Source: an uncultured bacterium
GTDB lineage: Bacteria; Bacillota_I; Bacilli_A; RFN20; CAG-826
Direction: 5' to 3'
DNA: 64,000 nucleotides
Assembly: GCA_949299395.1 (NCBI GenBank)
Contig: CASGAB010000001.1
Coordinates: 91,502-155,501 of the forward strand
Position 1 is the stretch's first letter; the number at the start of each line of letters is the position of its first letter. The translations under genes and the position numbers were made by a program. The notes beneath the pieces are model-generated. The model saw only the letters and a program-made list of their open reading frames with translations, was not told the DNA's origin and did no database searches. This document shows positions 24,874 to 33,782 of this stretch, one piece after another.

Positions 24874-25860
24874 ATGGCAGACGAAGAAAGAAAGGAAGTC
24901 ACTAACGAAGAAGAAAAAAAGGAAAAGGTTAAAAAAGAACCTAAACCTAAAGGTTATTATAAAGATAAATTAACCCCTTCATTCGCTAAAGAAAATAGAG
25001 CTAAAAAAGAAGCTGCAATTGCCGCTATTGACTTAGCTACTTTATCAAAACCAGTCAATGATGTTGCTACATCAGGTCCTAAAAAGATGAAAGACTTCTC
25101 TTTATGGGCAAGATGGAAAACATTCCTTGTTGGTTTCGTTGGTGTTGTATGTATCATCGGTATCTGGTGGTTATATGCAATTATTCGTGAAGCAGGCGGG
25201 CAAACTAGCTGGTTATCATCACCAGACTTAGTATGGCAAGCATTTGTTCAAACTGTCTCTAATGGTATTTTGTGGAAACACTTATCATACTCATTACAAC
25301 GTATTCTCATTGGATATTTACTTGCTCTTGTATCTTCCATTCCGGTTGCGTTTATTATGGCATGGTATAAACCATTTAGAGCATTCTTAGATCCATTCAT
25401 TCAATTCATGAGATGTATCCCACCAATCGCTTATGTTCCAATCGTTGTTGCAGCATTTGGTCCAGGTGAAGAATCTAAATATTTCATTATTTGGTTAGCT
25501 GTCTTCTTAACAATGACGGTTACAATCTATCAAGGTGTTAGAAACGTTGACTTAACATTAGTTAAAGCTGCTTATACCTTCGGCGCTAGAGATAGAAACT
25601 TATTCTTAGGTGTTATCGTTCCTAGTGCATTCCCATTTATCTTGACAGCTATGAGACTTGGTGTTGGTGCTGCTATGACAACATTAGTCGCAGCAGAATT
25701 AACTGGTGCTACATACGGTCTTGGTTCATACATTAATACCATGGGTTCCAACCTTGCTATGAACTATGCAGTTATGGGTATTCTCGTTCTTGGTTTCTTT
25801 GGAATCTTATTCGATAAAGTCTTATTAGTTATCGAAAAGAGACTTACAAGATGGAAATAG
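24874..25860 (+). CDS. ABC transporter permease, SsuC/TauC type
   Basis: A 328-residue inner-membrane permease. The first 75 residues are a charged, Lys/Glu-rich cytoplasmic extension not usual in this family. It is followed by about six membrane segments from residue 85 and the BPD motif region YTFGARDRNLFLGVIVPSA. SsuC, TauC and ThiX-type permeases carry small anions or amines. AAAAGGAG precedes the ATG. It is followed by its ATPase and substrate-binding lipoprotein. Confidence 0.9.
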   Translation: MADEERKEVTNEEEKKEKVKKEPKPKGYYKDKLTPSFAKENRAKKEAAIAAIDLATLSKPVNDVATSGPKKMKDFSLWARWKTFLVGFVGVVCIIGIWWLYAIIREAGGQTSWLSSPDLVWQAFVQTVSNGILWKHLSYSLQRILIGYLLALVSSIPVAFIMAWYKPFRAFLDPFIQFMRCIPPIAYVPIVVAAFGPGEESKYFIIWLAVFLTMTVTIYQGVRNVDLTLVKAAYTFGARDRNLFLGVIVPSAFPFILTAMRLGVGAAMTTLVAAELTGATYGLGSYINTMGSNLAMNYAVMGILVLGFFGILFDKVLLVIEKRLTRWK

Positions 25861-25872
25861 AGGTAAAAAAGT

Positions 25873-26772
25873 ATGGAAAATAATAACGAAGTAGTCATTA
25901 AGATAGATAATGTTAGAAAGGTTTATCCAGTTGAAAACGGCGATGATGTTATCGCTTTAAACGGAGTTAACCTTGAAATCAAAAAGAATGAATTTATTTG
26001 TGTTGTTGGTCCTTCTGGATGTGGTAAAACTACATTATTAAATATCATTGCTGGTCTTGAACAACCAACAAGTGGAAGTGCAACAATTCATAGAAGACCT
26101 ATTTTAGGACCTGGTCCTGATAGAGGTGTTATCTTCCAACAATACGCTTTATTCCCATGGTTAACAGTTAAAAAGAACGTCATGTATTCAACAAAATTTA
26201 TTAAACATGAAGTTCCTGTTATGAAAAAGAATAAAGAAACAGGTGAAATGGAACAAGTTTACGAAACTGATGAAAACGGTAATACAGTTCCAGTCATGAA
26301 AAAAGTTAAATATTCAAAACTTGAAAGAGAAGCTATTGCAAGAAAATATATTGAAATGGTTCAACTTAATGGTTTTGAAAATAAATATCCAAAAGAATTA
26401 TCAGGTGGTATGAAACAAAGAGTTGCTATCGCTAGAGGATATGCACTTAATTCAGAAGTTTTATTACTTGATGAACCATTTGGTGCTCTTGATGCTCAAA
26501 CAAGATCTCAATTACAAGAAGACTTGTTAAAAACTTGGGAAAAAGAAAGAAAAACATGTTTCTTCATTACCCACGACGTTGATGAATGTGTCTTACTTGC
26601 TTCTAGAGTTATCATTATGAGCGCAAGACCTGGTCAAGTTAAGGAAGTCATTGATATTGATTTACCTTACCCAAGAAGTCAAGCTACTAAATTAGACCCA
26701 AAATTCCAAGAATATCGTAATCACATTTGGGATGTTGTCTATAAGATGTATCTTAGTAGCGCAAGACATTAA
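25873..26772 (+). CDS. ABC transporter ATP-binding protein, SsuB/TauB type
   Basis: A 299-residue ATPase. Walker A is GPSGCGKTT (about residues 46-54), the Q-loop is FQQYALFPW, the signature is LSGGMKQR (about 176) and Walker B is [11 protein letters not shown]. Between the Q-loop and the signature there is an insertion of about 40 residues (111-150) that is charged and has an imperfect internal duplication, VPVMKKNK and VPVMKKVK. Such an insertion is not typical of SsuB or TauB. It couples ATP hydrolysis to uptake of the operon's substrate. Confidence 0.92.
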   Translation: MENNNEVVIKIDNVRKVYPVENGDDVIALNGVNLEIKKNEFICVVGPSGCGKTTLLNIIAGLEQPTSGSATIHRRPILGPGPDRGVIFQQYALFPWLTVKKNVMYSTKFIKHEVPVMKKNKETGEMEQVYETDENGNTVPVMKKVKYSKLEREAIARKYIEMVQLNGFENKYPKELSGGMKQRVAIARGYALNSEVLLLDEPFGALDAQTRSQLQEDLLKTWEKERKTCFFITHDVDECVLLASRVIIMSARPGQVKEVIDIDLPYPRSQATKLDPKFQEYRNHIWDVVYKMYLSSARH

Positions 26773-26837
26773 TTTTGCTAAAGCAATTTATTAAAATTGT
26801 AAAAATATTTAATTTAAGGAATTATAAGGAGATTAAA

Positions 26838-27968
26838 ATGAAAAAAATTAAATTATTATCTTTAGTTACAGTTGCAGTTTTAGGTGCATCAGCACTTGTT
26901 GCTTGTGGTCCTCAAGGCGGTGAAGAAGAATTAACAACTGTTAGAATCGGATTACACGAAAACTTTGGTGCCGGTGCTGGTTATAGTGCAATCAACCAAG
27001 GTTTCTTTGAAGAAGAAGGCATTAAAGCTGAACCAATACTAGGTGGAGGACCTCAATTAGCTGCTTCAGTCGTTGAAGGTACAATCGACGTTTCATTCAT
27101 GGGTAATGGTGTCGCTTGGAACTATTTCGGTGAAAACGAAGAAATCAAACTTATCGCTTTAGATAACTTAACAGACGACGATAGATTAATCGCTAGTAAA
27201 GCAGGTAAAGGTAAAGATTTAACAATCAATTCAACTTTAACTGAAATCGCTACAGCATTAAAAGGTTCAAAACTTGCATTCGATGCTACAAAAACTCCAG
27301 CTGCATTTTGGTCAAGCTTAGTCGCAGCTATGAATGGTGAATTAGTCGAAGGTCAAAAAGTCTGGTATGAAGGCCAAAACGGTGAAAAATTACCTACAGG
27401 TTTAACGGATGCTGATTATGTTGCTGCTAACCAAGTTACAGTTATCAACACATCAGATGCTAACCTTACAACTTCAATGCAAAGTGGTGAATACGATTTC
27501 TGTATTTCATTTTCACCTGTTGCTACAACTCTTGAAAAAGATACAGAACATTTCACTGTTGTTGCCAAAACATCAACACATTTAGAAGCTGATTCATATA
27601 CTCCATCAACATGGGCAGTCAATGCTAAATGGTTAGCTAGCAATGAAGAAACATTCAAAAAATTCATGAGAGGTTTAGTTAAAGGTATGAACTTCAGAAA
27701 TGCTAACCCAGAAGAATGTACAAAAGACGTTGAAGCAGTTAGTGCTGGTAAAGTCTTAGCTTCATCATTAGATACAACAATTGCTCAATGGTTAAATGCT
27801 GAACAACAACTTGAAATCATCAACAATGGTGATGCATTAAAATATGTTGAAAATATTAGAAATTCACAATTAGCTGGTGATAACGCTGGTAAAGTTTCTG
27901 ATAAAGTTACAGCTGAAAAAGCAGCAGACTTCTCATACTTAAAAGAAGCTTGTGAAGCTTTAAAATAG
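26838..27968 (+). CDS. ABC transporter substrate-binding lipoprotein, NMT1/SsuA-like
   Basis: The precursor starts MKKIKLLSLVTVAVLGA and has the lipobox LVAC, so it is a membrane-anchored lipoprotein of about 376 residues. The domain order resembles TauA/SsuA and ThiY: NQGFFEEEGIKAEPI (about 35 residues into the mature form), then YDFCISFSPVATTLEK. I choose the ATG at 26838, preceded by AAGGAG; the longer frame from 26775 has no good site. This gene ends the operon before a strong terminator. The ligand is unknown. Confidence 0.88.
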   Translation: MKKIKLLSLVTVAVLGASALVACGPQGGEEELTTVRIGLHENFGAGAGYSAINQGFFEEEGIKAEPILGGGPQLAASVVEGTIDVSFMGNGVAWNYFGENEEIKLIALDNLTDDDRLIASKAGKGKDLTINSTLTEIATALKGSKLAFDATKTPAAFWSSLVAAMNGELVEGQKVWYEGQNGEKLPTGLTDADYVAANQVTVINTSDANLTTSMQSGEYDFCISFSPVATTLEKDTEHFTVVAKTSTHLEADSYTPSTWAVNAKWLASNEETFKKFMRGLVKGMNFRNANPEECTKDVEAVSAGKVLASSLDTTIAQWLNAEQQLEIINNGDALKYVENIRNSQLAGDNAGKVSDKVTAEKAADFSYLKEACEALK

Positions 27969-27998
27969 TTAGTTAAATTAACTAAAAAAGTATAAAAT

Positions 27999-28024
27999 AA
28001 GGAAGGCAAAACGCCTTCCTTTTA
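27999..28024 (+). terminator. Intrinsic terminator after the ABC operon
   Basis: AAGGAAGGC pairs with GCCTTCCTT around AAAAC. Its T-tract abuts the presumed promoter TAAAAT (28023-28028) of the next gene. Confidence 0.85.
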
Positions 28025-28036
28025 AAATAATTATTT

Positions 28037-28579
28037 ATGAAAAAATTATTAATTATATTACCATTTTTATTATCATTATCATTATCTTCATGTTCAACAA
28101 AAGAAAAAGAAAATGAAAAAGTTTTTAATAAAATTGTTGAAGAACAATCTTATGATGAAGTTTATGCTTTTTCAGTTGCTCCCTGTGTATTTAATAATCT
28201 AGCTCCTGAATCAGATCAATATAATTTTTATGCAGAGATATTTACTATTTATGGATCTATTGATAATGTCGATACATTCTATGTTTATGGTATTGCTGAA
28301 TGGGGCCCAATATTTGATCCTTATATTTATGAATGGCCATTAAATAGTAGTTATGATGATTGTTTAAGTTTATTTAAAGAAAATATGCCTGCTAAAAATT
28401 TTAATAAAACTAGAGAAGATAATATTTCTTTTATTACAAACGATGATTTGATTGATGTTTTATTTAATCAAAACGATATTACATTAGATGTTAATTTTGC
28501 ACTTCAATGTGATAATAATAACTTCATTTATCAAAGTGATGGAAAGATAAATTATAAGTATATTGAATATAAAAAATAA
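28037..28579 (+). CDS. Lipoprotein of unknown function
   Basis: A 180-residue lipoprotein precursor: MKKLLIILPFLLSLS, then the lipobox SLSSC. The mature part is acidic, rich in Asn, Asp and Tyr, and has no motif I recognise. There is no Shine-Dalgarno. TAAAAT ends eight bases before the ATG, so the mRNA is probably leaderless. It resembles in style the decayed lipoprotein gene at 2661. The two could belong to one family of surface proteins of this lineage, but I could not align them. Confidence 0.75.
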   Translation: MKKLLIILPFLLSLSLSSCSTKEKENEKVFNKIVEEQSYDEVYAFSVAPCVFNNLAPESDQYNFYAEIFTIYGSIDNVDTFYVYGIAEWGPIFDPYIYEWPLNSSYDDCLSLFKENMPAKNFNKTREDNISFITNDDLIDVLFNQNDITLDVNFALQCDNNNFIYQSDGKINYKYIEYKK

Positions 28580-28601
28580 CCGATATTAGTCGGTTATTTT
28601 T
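28572..28601. terminator. Intrinsic terminator between convergent genes
   Basis: AAATAACCGA pairs with TCGGTTATTT and has A- and T-tracts on the two sides. It overlaps the stop of the lipoprotein gene and can also serve the convergent tauE-like gene. Confidence 0.8.
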
Positions 28602-28623
28602 AATTATTAGATATAAATATTTA

Positions 28624-29499
28624 TTAACTAATTAATGGAGTACCCGCTAAATTTAAAGCACTAACAACAATAATATAAATATTAATTAAAATAATTGCGA
28701 CTGTTGTAGCCATATAAACAATTGCTACACCTTTATTAGTCATCTTTTTATTTAAATATGTTCCAATTAAAGAACCAATAATTGAAATAGGTACTAAAAT
28801 AACTAAGAAGATCCACCAAATACTATCTGGATTAGTATTTAAATTATCTAAATTAGTACTTAAATTAGAGAATATAGTTACAAATGTTCCATCAAATGCA
28901 GCCATTACAAGTTTAGAAAGTTGAGAGAAGATAATTGTAATTAAAGATGATATTGCAGCTTGTTTCATATCCATTCCAAAGAAAAGAAGTAAAACAGCAA
29001 CATTAATTGGACCACCACCAATTCCTAAAAATGTTGAACAAACACCTAAAAATAAACCAATTATTATAGTAATAATAAAGTTTTTAACGTGTAATACTTT
29101 ACCTTTTGGTAAAAAGATTTGTTGATAAATAATAACAAATAATAAAAGTGCAATTAATATACCTGATTGAATAATTTTTAAAACATCAGCATTAGAAGAA
29201 GCTTTAACAAAAGAGAATAAGAATTGACCTAAGATTCCTCCAATTACTGCTCCAATACCTAAGAATACTGCTGTTTTCCAATTTTCAATTTTAGTTTTAC
29301 TTGTGATATGTCTAATAATTGAAGTAGAGGTTCCAAAAACAACACAGAAAGTAGAAATCATATTAGTTATTTCAACAGCGTTGAAATAACCAAAAGCATC
29401 TAAAACTGGACGGATAATAACTCCTCCTCCAATTCCAGCAATTGCTCCTACAATACTAGCAATAATTACAACTAGTGGGAAAATAAATAAATAAATCAT
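28624..29499 (-). CDS. TauE/SafE-family anion exporter
   Basis: A 291-residue membrane protein with eight or so segments. The family signature repeats: GAIAGIGGGVIIRPVL near residue 18 and FLGIGGGPINVAVLLL near 165. Family members export sulfite, sulfoacetate or similar anions. It lies next to an SsuABC-type importer operon, convergent with the lipoprotein gene. A sulfonate theme is possible, but the family is broad. It is divergent from the DeoR regulator at 29669. Confidence 0.88.
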   Translation of the reverse strand: MIYLFIFPLVVIIASIVGAIAGIGGGVIIRPVLDAFGYFNAVEITNMISTFCVVFGTSTSIIRHITSKTKIENWKTAVFLGIGAVIGGILGQFLFSFVKASSNADVLKIIQSGILIALLLFVIIYQQIFLPKGKVLHVKNFIITIIIGLFLGVCSTFLGIGGGPINVAVLLLFFGMDMKQAAISSLITIIFSQLSKLVMAAFDGTFVTIFSNLSTNLDNLNTNPDSIWWIFLVILVPISIIGSLIGTYLNKKMTNKGVAIVYMATTVAIILINIYIIVVSALNLAGTPLIS

Positions 29500-29596
29500 A
29501 ATAAAGTTATAATACTCTTAATGAAAGTAAAATTAAAGTTGTTATTATTTATTCTATAAATAATAACTGTTATATATACTTACTAATTTAGTTACT

Positions 29597-29630
29597 ATTC
29601 TTTCGTTTTTAATTGCTAAAACGAAAGAAT
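29597..29630. promoter_or_regulatory. Inverted repeat, probable operator of the DeoR regulator
   Basis: ATTCTTTCGTTTT (29597-29609) and AAAACGAAAGAAT (29618-29630) form a perfect 13-bp dyad with an 8-base spacer. It lies in the divergent gap between the TauE-like exporter and the DeoR gene. TTTCGTTT half-sites recur upstream of the ROK kinase. Confidence 0.65.
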
Positions 29631-29668
29631 TTTCTTATTATTTAGTTAATTAATAGAAGGTATAGCTT

Positions 29669-30421
29669 ATGAAAATTAATAAAAGACAAAGTGAAATAGT
29701 CGAAATTGTCGATAATAAAAAGAGTGTTACTGTTACTGAATTAAGTAATATTTTAAATGTTAGTGAAGTTACTATTAGAAAAGATTTAGATCTTTTAAGT
29801 GACTATGGAATTTTAATTAGAAGACATGGTTATGCCCTTAAAAAGAATAGTGCTGATATCACTAACCGACTTTCTATTAATTATGAGAAAAAATGTAAAA
29901 TTGCTAAAAAAGCAGCTTCTTTAATTGATGTAAATGAAACTATTTTAATTGGAAGCGGCTCAACCTGTGCTCTTTTAGCTGAAGAAATTGTTAAAAGTAA
30001 ACCTGGAGTAACAATTATTACTCATTCAATTTATATTGCTGAACATGCTTCTAAATTAGGAAATAATAAAATTATTCTTTTAGGTGGAGAATATCAAAAT
30101 GATGCTCAAGTTTTAGTTGGTCCACTTGTTAGAAGTAGTGTAAGACAATTCTTTGTTGATAAGATTTTTATTGGAACTGATGGATTTTTAAAAAATGTTG
30201 GCTTTATGGGAAGTGATTTTTCGCGTAGTGAAGCTATTAAAAATATGGCTGAATCAGCAAAAAATATAATTATTGTTACTGATTCATCTAAATTTAATAA
30301 AAGAGGACTGTTAGTACAATTTACTCAGTCCCAAATTAGTCGAATTGTTACCGATAGTGATTTAGAAGAAGATTATAAAGAATTCTTTAAAAACTACGGT
30401 ATTCAAGTTGATTATGTATAA
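29669..30421 (+). CDS. DeoR-family transcriptional regulator (AgaR/GlpR-like)
   Basis: A 250-residue repressor. The N-terminal winged helix-turn-helix is VTVTELSNILNVSEVTIRKD (about residues 19-38), followed by the DeoRC effector domain with ILIGSGSTCALLAEEI and KIFIGTDGF, which binds a sugar phosphate. Members of this group regulate amino-sugar and polyol genes. It sits upstream of nagA, pfk, an aldolase and a ROK kinase, and a 13-bp inverted repeat precedes it, so it probably regulates itself and these neighbours. Confidence 0.9.
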   Translation: MKINKRQSEIVEIVDNKKSVTVTELSNILNVSEVTIRKDLDLLSDYGILIRRHGYALKKNSADITNRLSINYEKKCKIAKKAASLIDVNETILIGSGSTCALLAEEIVKSKPGVTIITHSIYIAEHASKLGNNKIILLGGEYQNDAQVLVGPLVRSSVRQFFVDKIFIGTDGFLKNVGFMGSDFSRSEAIKNMAESAKNIIIVTDSSKFNKRGLLVQFTQSQISRIVTDSDLEEDYKEFFKNYGIQVDYV

Positions 30422-30437
30422 AAATTAATTAATTTAA

Positions 30438-31289
30438 TTAATTTATACGAGTAAAAGTGAAGGAATAATTAAATTCCTTTTCTTTTTTAACAACATTTAT
30501 ATATTTAATATCTGAAATATGATGTAAGTCGTTAGTATAATTTGAAATTCCCCACCAAGGTTCAACGCAAACAAAGTTTCCTTTATTTGGGTTTGACCAA
30601 ACTGCTAAAAATAAAGCGTTAGTAAAATCATAAGTTACGTTATAACCAAAACCATTATCTAAAGTGATTTTTTTATAATTATTTTTCATAACGATGGTGT
30701 CATATTCTTTAAATAAGTCTTTTGTTAAGACTAATTCATTAGTTTGAAGATCTAAAAATTGATTTAAATCGATTAAACCATTCTCTTTTATTAAAGGATT
30801 AATAACTAAATCACTATCAAAAGTAAGTTTTGAGACATTTTCTTTAGCTTTAAGGCCGGTATGAGAACCATATGCGAAATAAATTTCTTGTTCATCGTTA
30901 TCACTAACTACTTTAGTATTAACTTTTAAAGTATAGTTTTCTAATGAATAAGTAATATAAATTGAAAAATGGAAAGGATATTCATCAAAAGATTCTCTAT
31001 TTGAATGGAATCCTAATGTAATTAAATCTTCCTTTTTATCAATTATTTCAAAATCGCTATTTCTTAAAAAACCATGTCTAGCTTTTAAATAATAATCTCT
31101 ATTTTCAAATTTAAATTCGCCTTTTCCAATTAAAGGGAAGATTTGAACATCTTTAAAAGGCCAAGAACCTTCTTCAACTTCATATAAAAGATTAAAATTA
31201 TCATTTTTTAGGTCCAATATTTCTTCTAATAAAGCGCCTTTTAAATTGATTGCAACACTTAAATTTTCATTTTTAATTATTTCATTCAT
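30438..31289 (-). CDS. Aldose 1-epimerase-family protein (LacX-like)
   Basis: A 283-residue galactose-mutarotase-like beta-sandwich protein. The motif ARHGFLRNSDFEI near residue 69 (family HGFARxxxF) and FVCVEPWWGISNYTND near 246 are present. It may interconvert anomers of a sugar or sugar phosphate. It faces the DeoR gene convergently, and an AT-rich dyad (AATTAATT) separates the two. No clear Shine-Dalgarno is seen beyond AGGAAGAGAG. Confidence 0.85.
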   Translation of the reverse strand: MNEIIKNENLSVAINLKGALLEEILDLKNDNFNLLYEVEEGSWPFKDVQIFPLIGKGEFKFENRDYYLKARHGFLRNSDFEIIDKKEDLITLGFHSNRESFDEYPFHFSIYITYSLENYTLKVNTKVVSDNDEQEIYFAYGSHTGLKAKENVSKLTFDSDLVINPLIKENGLIDLNQFLDLQTNELVLTKDLFKEYDTIVMKNNYKKITLDNGFGYNVTYDFTNALFLAVWSNPNKGNFVCVEPWWGISNYTNDLHHISDIKYINVVKKEKEFNYSFTFTRIN

Positions 31290-31362
31290 ATATTTTCTCT
31301 CTTCCTAAAAATTATGTTAATTTTTAGATGTATTATTAATAAAAATTATAGCATAGTTATGG

Positions 31363-31368
31363 TATAAT
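31363..31368 (+). promoter_or_regulatory. Extended -10 element upstream of nagA
   Basis: TGGTATAAT includes the TGn extension and TATAAT at 31363-31368. The nagA ATG follows 29 bases later with AAAAAGGA as ribosome-binding site. Confidence 0.55.
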
Positions 31369-31397
31369 TTCTTTAACTTTAAAAAGGATTAAACAAA

Positions 31398-32519
31398 ATG
31401 AAAAATTTCAAAAATATATTAGTCGTAAAAGAGGATAAAATTGAAAAAAGTGATGTTATTTTTAATGATTCTTTTATATCTACAACTAAGAATAATGAAG
31501 AAGGTATTGATTATTCAAATAAAATCATGATTCCAGGTTTTTTTGATGTTCATACTCATGGTGCCGACGGACTTGATTTTTCAACTGTAAAAAGCGTTGA
31601 AGAAATTGAAAAAATCTTATCTTTTTATAGTAAAAAAGGTGTTACAAGTGTTTTCCCAACTCTTTTAACAGAACATAATGAAGTAGTTTTTAATCAACTT
31701 GAATTAATATATGAAGCTAGTAAAACCAACCCAATTATTAAAGGAATTCATGTTGAAGGACCTTTCCTTTCTTTAGAATATAAGGGTGCTCAACTTGAAG
31801 AATGTATTCAAGTTCCAAATAAGGAATTAGTTGATAAATATATCGAACATTCTCATGGTTTATTTAAATATATGACAATTGCTCCTGAAAGAGAAAATGC
31901 TTGTGAAATTATTAAATATTTAGTTTCAAAAGGTATTACAGTTTCAATGGGTCACTCTAGTGCAACATTTGATGAAACAAAAGCTGCTTATGAAGCTGGA
32001 GCTAGAAACATTACTCACTGTTTAAATGCAATGAAAGGAATTCATCAACATTTCCCTTCAATTGCAACCGCTGCTTTATATATTGATGATTTATATAATG
32101 AAGTAATTTTAGATGGAATCCATGTTCATCCAGAAATGGTCGAATGGATTAGAAAATTAAAAGGAAATGATAAAGTTGTTGGAGTTACTGATTCACTTAT
32201 GTGTGCTGGACTTCCAGATGGTGAATATATGATTGGAAATTCTCCAATTATTGTTAAAGATAGTGATGCTAAACTTAAAGATAGCGGAGTTAGAGCAGGA
32301 AGCTGCTTAACTATGGATAAAGCATTTAGAAATATTAAAAAGTTTAGTAATCTTGACGATATCGATGCTACAAAAATTACTTCTTTAAATGCAGCAAGAT
32401 TAACTCATTTAGATGATAAAATTGGTTCAATTAAAGAAGGTAAAAATGCCGATTTTATAGTTTTAAATAAAAATTATGAAATTGAAGAAGTATATATCAA
32501 TGGAAAGAAGGTTTGTTAA
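31398..32519 (+). CDS. nagA: N-acetylglucosamine-6-phosphate deacetylase
   Basis: Hydrolyses GlcNAc-6-phosphate to glucosamine-6-phosphate and acetate. The amidohydrolase fold is clear: DVHTHGADGLDF (near 51), HVEGPFLS (E for metal, near 120), MGHSSATFDE, THCLNAMKGIHQHF and the catalytic Asp in GVTDSLMCAG. At 373 residues it has normal length. Its neighbour two bases on is a PFK. The NagB-family gene at 24043 is too altered to be the obvious partner, so the deaminase may be elsewhere. Confidence 0.94.
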   Translation: MKNFKNILVVKEDKIEKSDVIFNDSFISTTKNNEEGIDYSNKIMIPGFFDVHTHGADGLDFSTVKSVEEIEKILSFYSKKGVTSVFPTLLTEHNEVVFNQLELIYEASKTNPIIKGIHVEGPFLSLEYKGAQLEECIQVPNKELVDKYIEHSHGLFKYMTIAPERENACEIIKYLVSKGITVSMGHSSATFDETKAAYEAGARNITHCLNAMKGIHQHFPSIATAALYIDDLYNEVILDGIHVHPEMVEWIRKLKGNDKVVGVTDSLMCAGLPDGEYMIGNSPIIVKDSDAKLKDSGVRAGSCLTMDKAFRNIKKFSNLDDIDATKITSLNAARLTHLDDKIGSIKEGKNADFIVLNKNYEIEEVYINGKKVC

Positions 32520-32521
32520 TT

Positions 32522-33691
32522 ATGGAAAAGAATTTAATTATTGCTCATGGTGGTGCTCCTACCGCAGTTATTAATGCTTCTCTTTATGGGGCATTAAAAA
32601 AATTAAAAAAAGAAGGCTTTAAAGGAAGAGTTTATGCTCCAAAATACGGTAGTGATGGACTTTTTAATGAAGAATTCAATGATTTAACAGATCTCACAGA
32701 TGAAGAATTAGAAATTTTAAAAGACACTCCTGGAAGTGCGATTGGTTCATCTCGTTTCCCTTTATATGAAAAAGAATATGAGAAAATTATCGATATTTTA
32801 ATTAAATATAATATCGGCTATGTTCTTTTTACTGGAGGAAATGGAACAATGGATACAATTGGAAATATCTATAAATATGGTTTAAAAAGAGGAGTTGAAC
32901 TTACTTGTGTAGGTATTCCTAAAACTATTGATAATGATATCGGTGTTACAGACCATGCACCTGGATTTGCTTCTTGTGCTAATTACATTGCTCAAACGGT
33001 TAGTGATTGTGCTCAAGATGTTAAAGGTCTTCCAATTCATGTTTCAGTTATTGAAGTTATGGGAAGAAATGCTGGGTGGCTTGCTGCAAGTAGTGCTTTA
33101 GCTAGAAAGAAAAAGGGTGATGCACCACATTTAATTTATTTCCCAGAAGTTCCTTTTGATGAAGATGAATTTATTGAAGATGTTAAAAAAGAACGGGAAA
33201 AACATCATGGAGTTGTTGTTGTTTGTAGTGAAGGATTAAAAGATAAAAACGGAAATCCAATTGTTAAGCCTATTTTTAAAACTGAAAGAGCAACTTACTT
33301 CGGAGATGTTTCAACTCATTTAGCAACACTTGTTATTGAAAAACTTGGTATTAAAGCAAGAAGTGAAAAACCTGGGTTAATTTGTAGATGCTCATCTTCT
33401 TTAGTTTCAAAAGTTGATAAAGAAGAAGCAATTTTAATGGGAGAAGTTGCAATTGATGCAGCTTTAAAACATATTAATGGAGTTATGGCTGGTATTAAAA
33501 GAGTTTCTACTAAACCATATAAAATTGAACCTATTTTAATTCCTATTGAACAAGTTATGATGGATGAAAGAGTTTTCCCTCTTGAATATATTAAAGATAA
33601 GCACGATGTTAGCGATGAATTTATTGAATGGTGTAAACCATTAGTTGATGAAGTCAATCCTGTTATTACTTTCTTAGATAAAGATAAATAG
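32522..33691 (+). CDS. 6-phosphofructokinase, PPi/ATP-type
   Basis: Phosphorylates fructose-6-phosphate. The order is typical: HGGAPTAVINASLYG at the start, the phosphoryl-donor motif GGNGTMDT (residues 105-112) and PKTIDND (133-139), then MGRNAGWLAAS. PKTIDND is typical of pyrophosphate-type enzymes. Gly at 108, where PPi enzymes have Asp, is typical of ATP-type. The Asn at 107 is unusual. This mix is known from some ATP-dependent members of the PPi clade. I set the start at 32522, after GGAAAGAAGG; a longer frame overlaps nagA. Confidence 0.85.
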   Translation: MEKNLIIAHGGAPTAVINASLYGALKKLKKEGFKGRVYAPKYGSDGLFNEEFNDLTDLTDEELEILKDTPGSAIGSSRFPLYEKEYEKIIDILIKYNIGYVLFTGGNGTMDTIGNIYKYGLKRGVELTCVGIPKTIDNDIGVTDHAPGFASCANYIAQTVSDCAQDVKGLPIHVSVIEVMGRNAGWLAASSALARKKKGDAPHLIYFPEVPFDEDEFIEDVKKEREKHHGVVVVCSEGLKDKNGNPIVKPIFKTERATYFGDVSTHLATLVIEKLGIKARSEKPGLICRCSSSLVSKVDKEEAILMGEVAIDAALKHINGVMAGIKRVSTKPYKIEPILIPIEQVMMDERVFPLEYIKDKHDVSDEFIEWCKPLVDEVNPVITFLDKDK

Positions 33692-33715
33692 AAATTTAAA
33701 TAAAAATATTAATAA

Positions 33716-33755
33716 AAAATACTCTATGCTAAGGGCTGCATAGAGTATTTTGCTT
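33716..33755. terminator. Intrinsic terminator between convergent genes
   Basis: AATACTCTATGC pairs with GCATAGAGTATT. It is followed by TTGCTTTTT and serves the nagA-pfk operon, and possibly the convergent aldolase. Confidence 0.85.
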
Positions 33756-33782
33756 TTTAATTATTATCGACAATTATCGAGA

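Noticed and set aside
26775..26837. Longer N-terminus of the substrate-binding lipoprotein
   Set aside because: It would put 21 extra residues before the lipoprotein signal and has no ribosome site. The ATG at 26838 has AAGGAG and gives a proper signal peptide.
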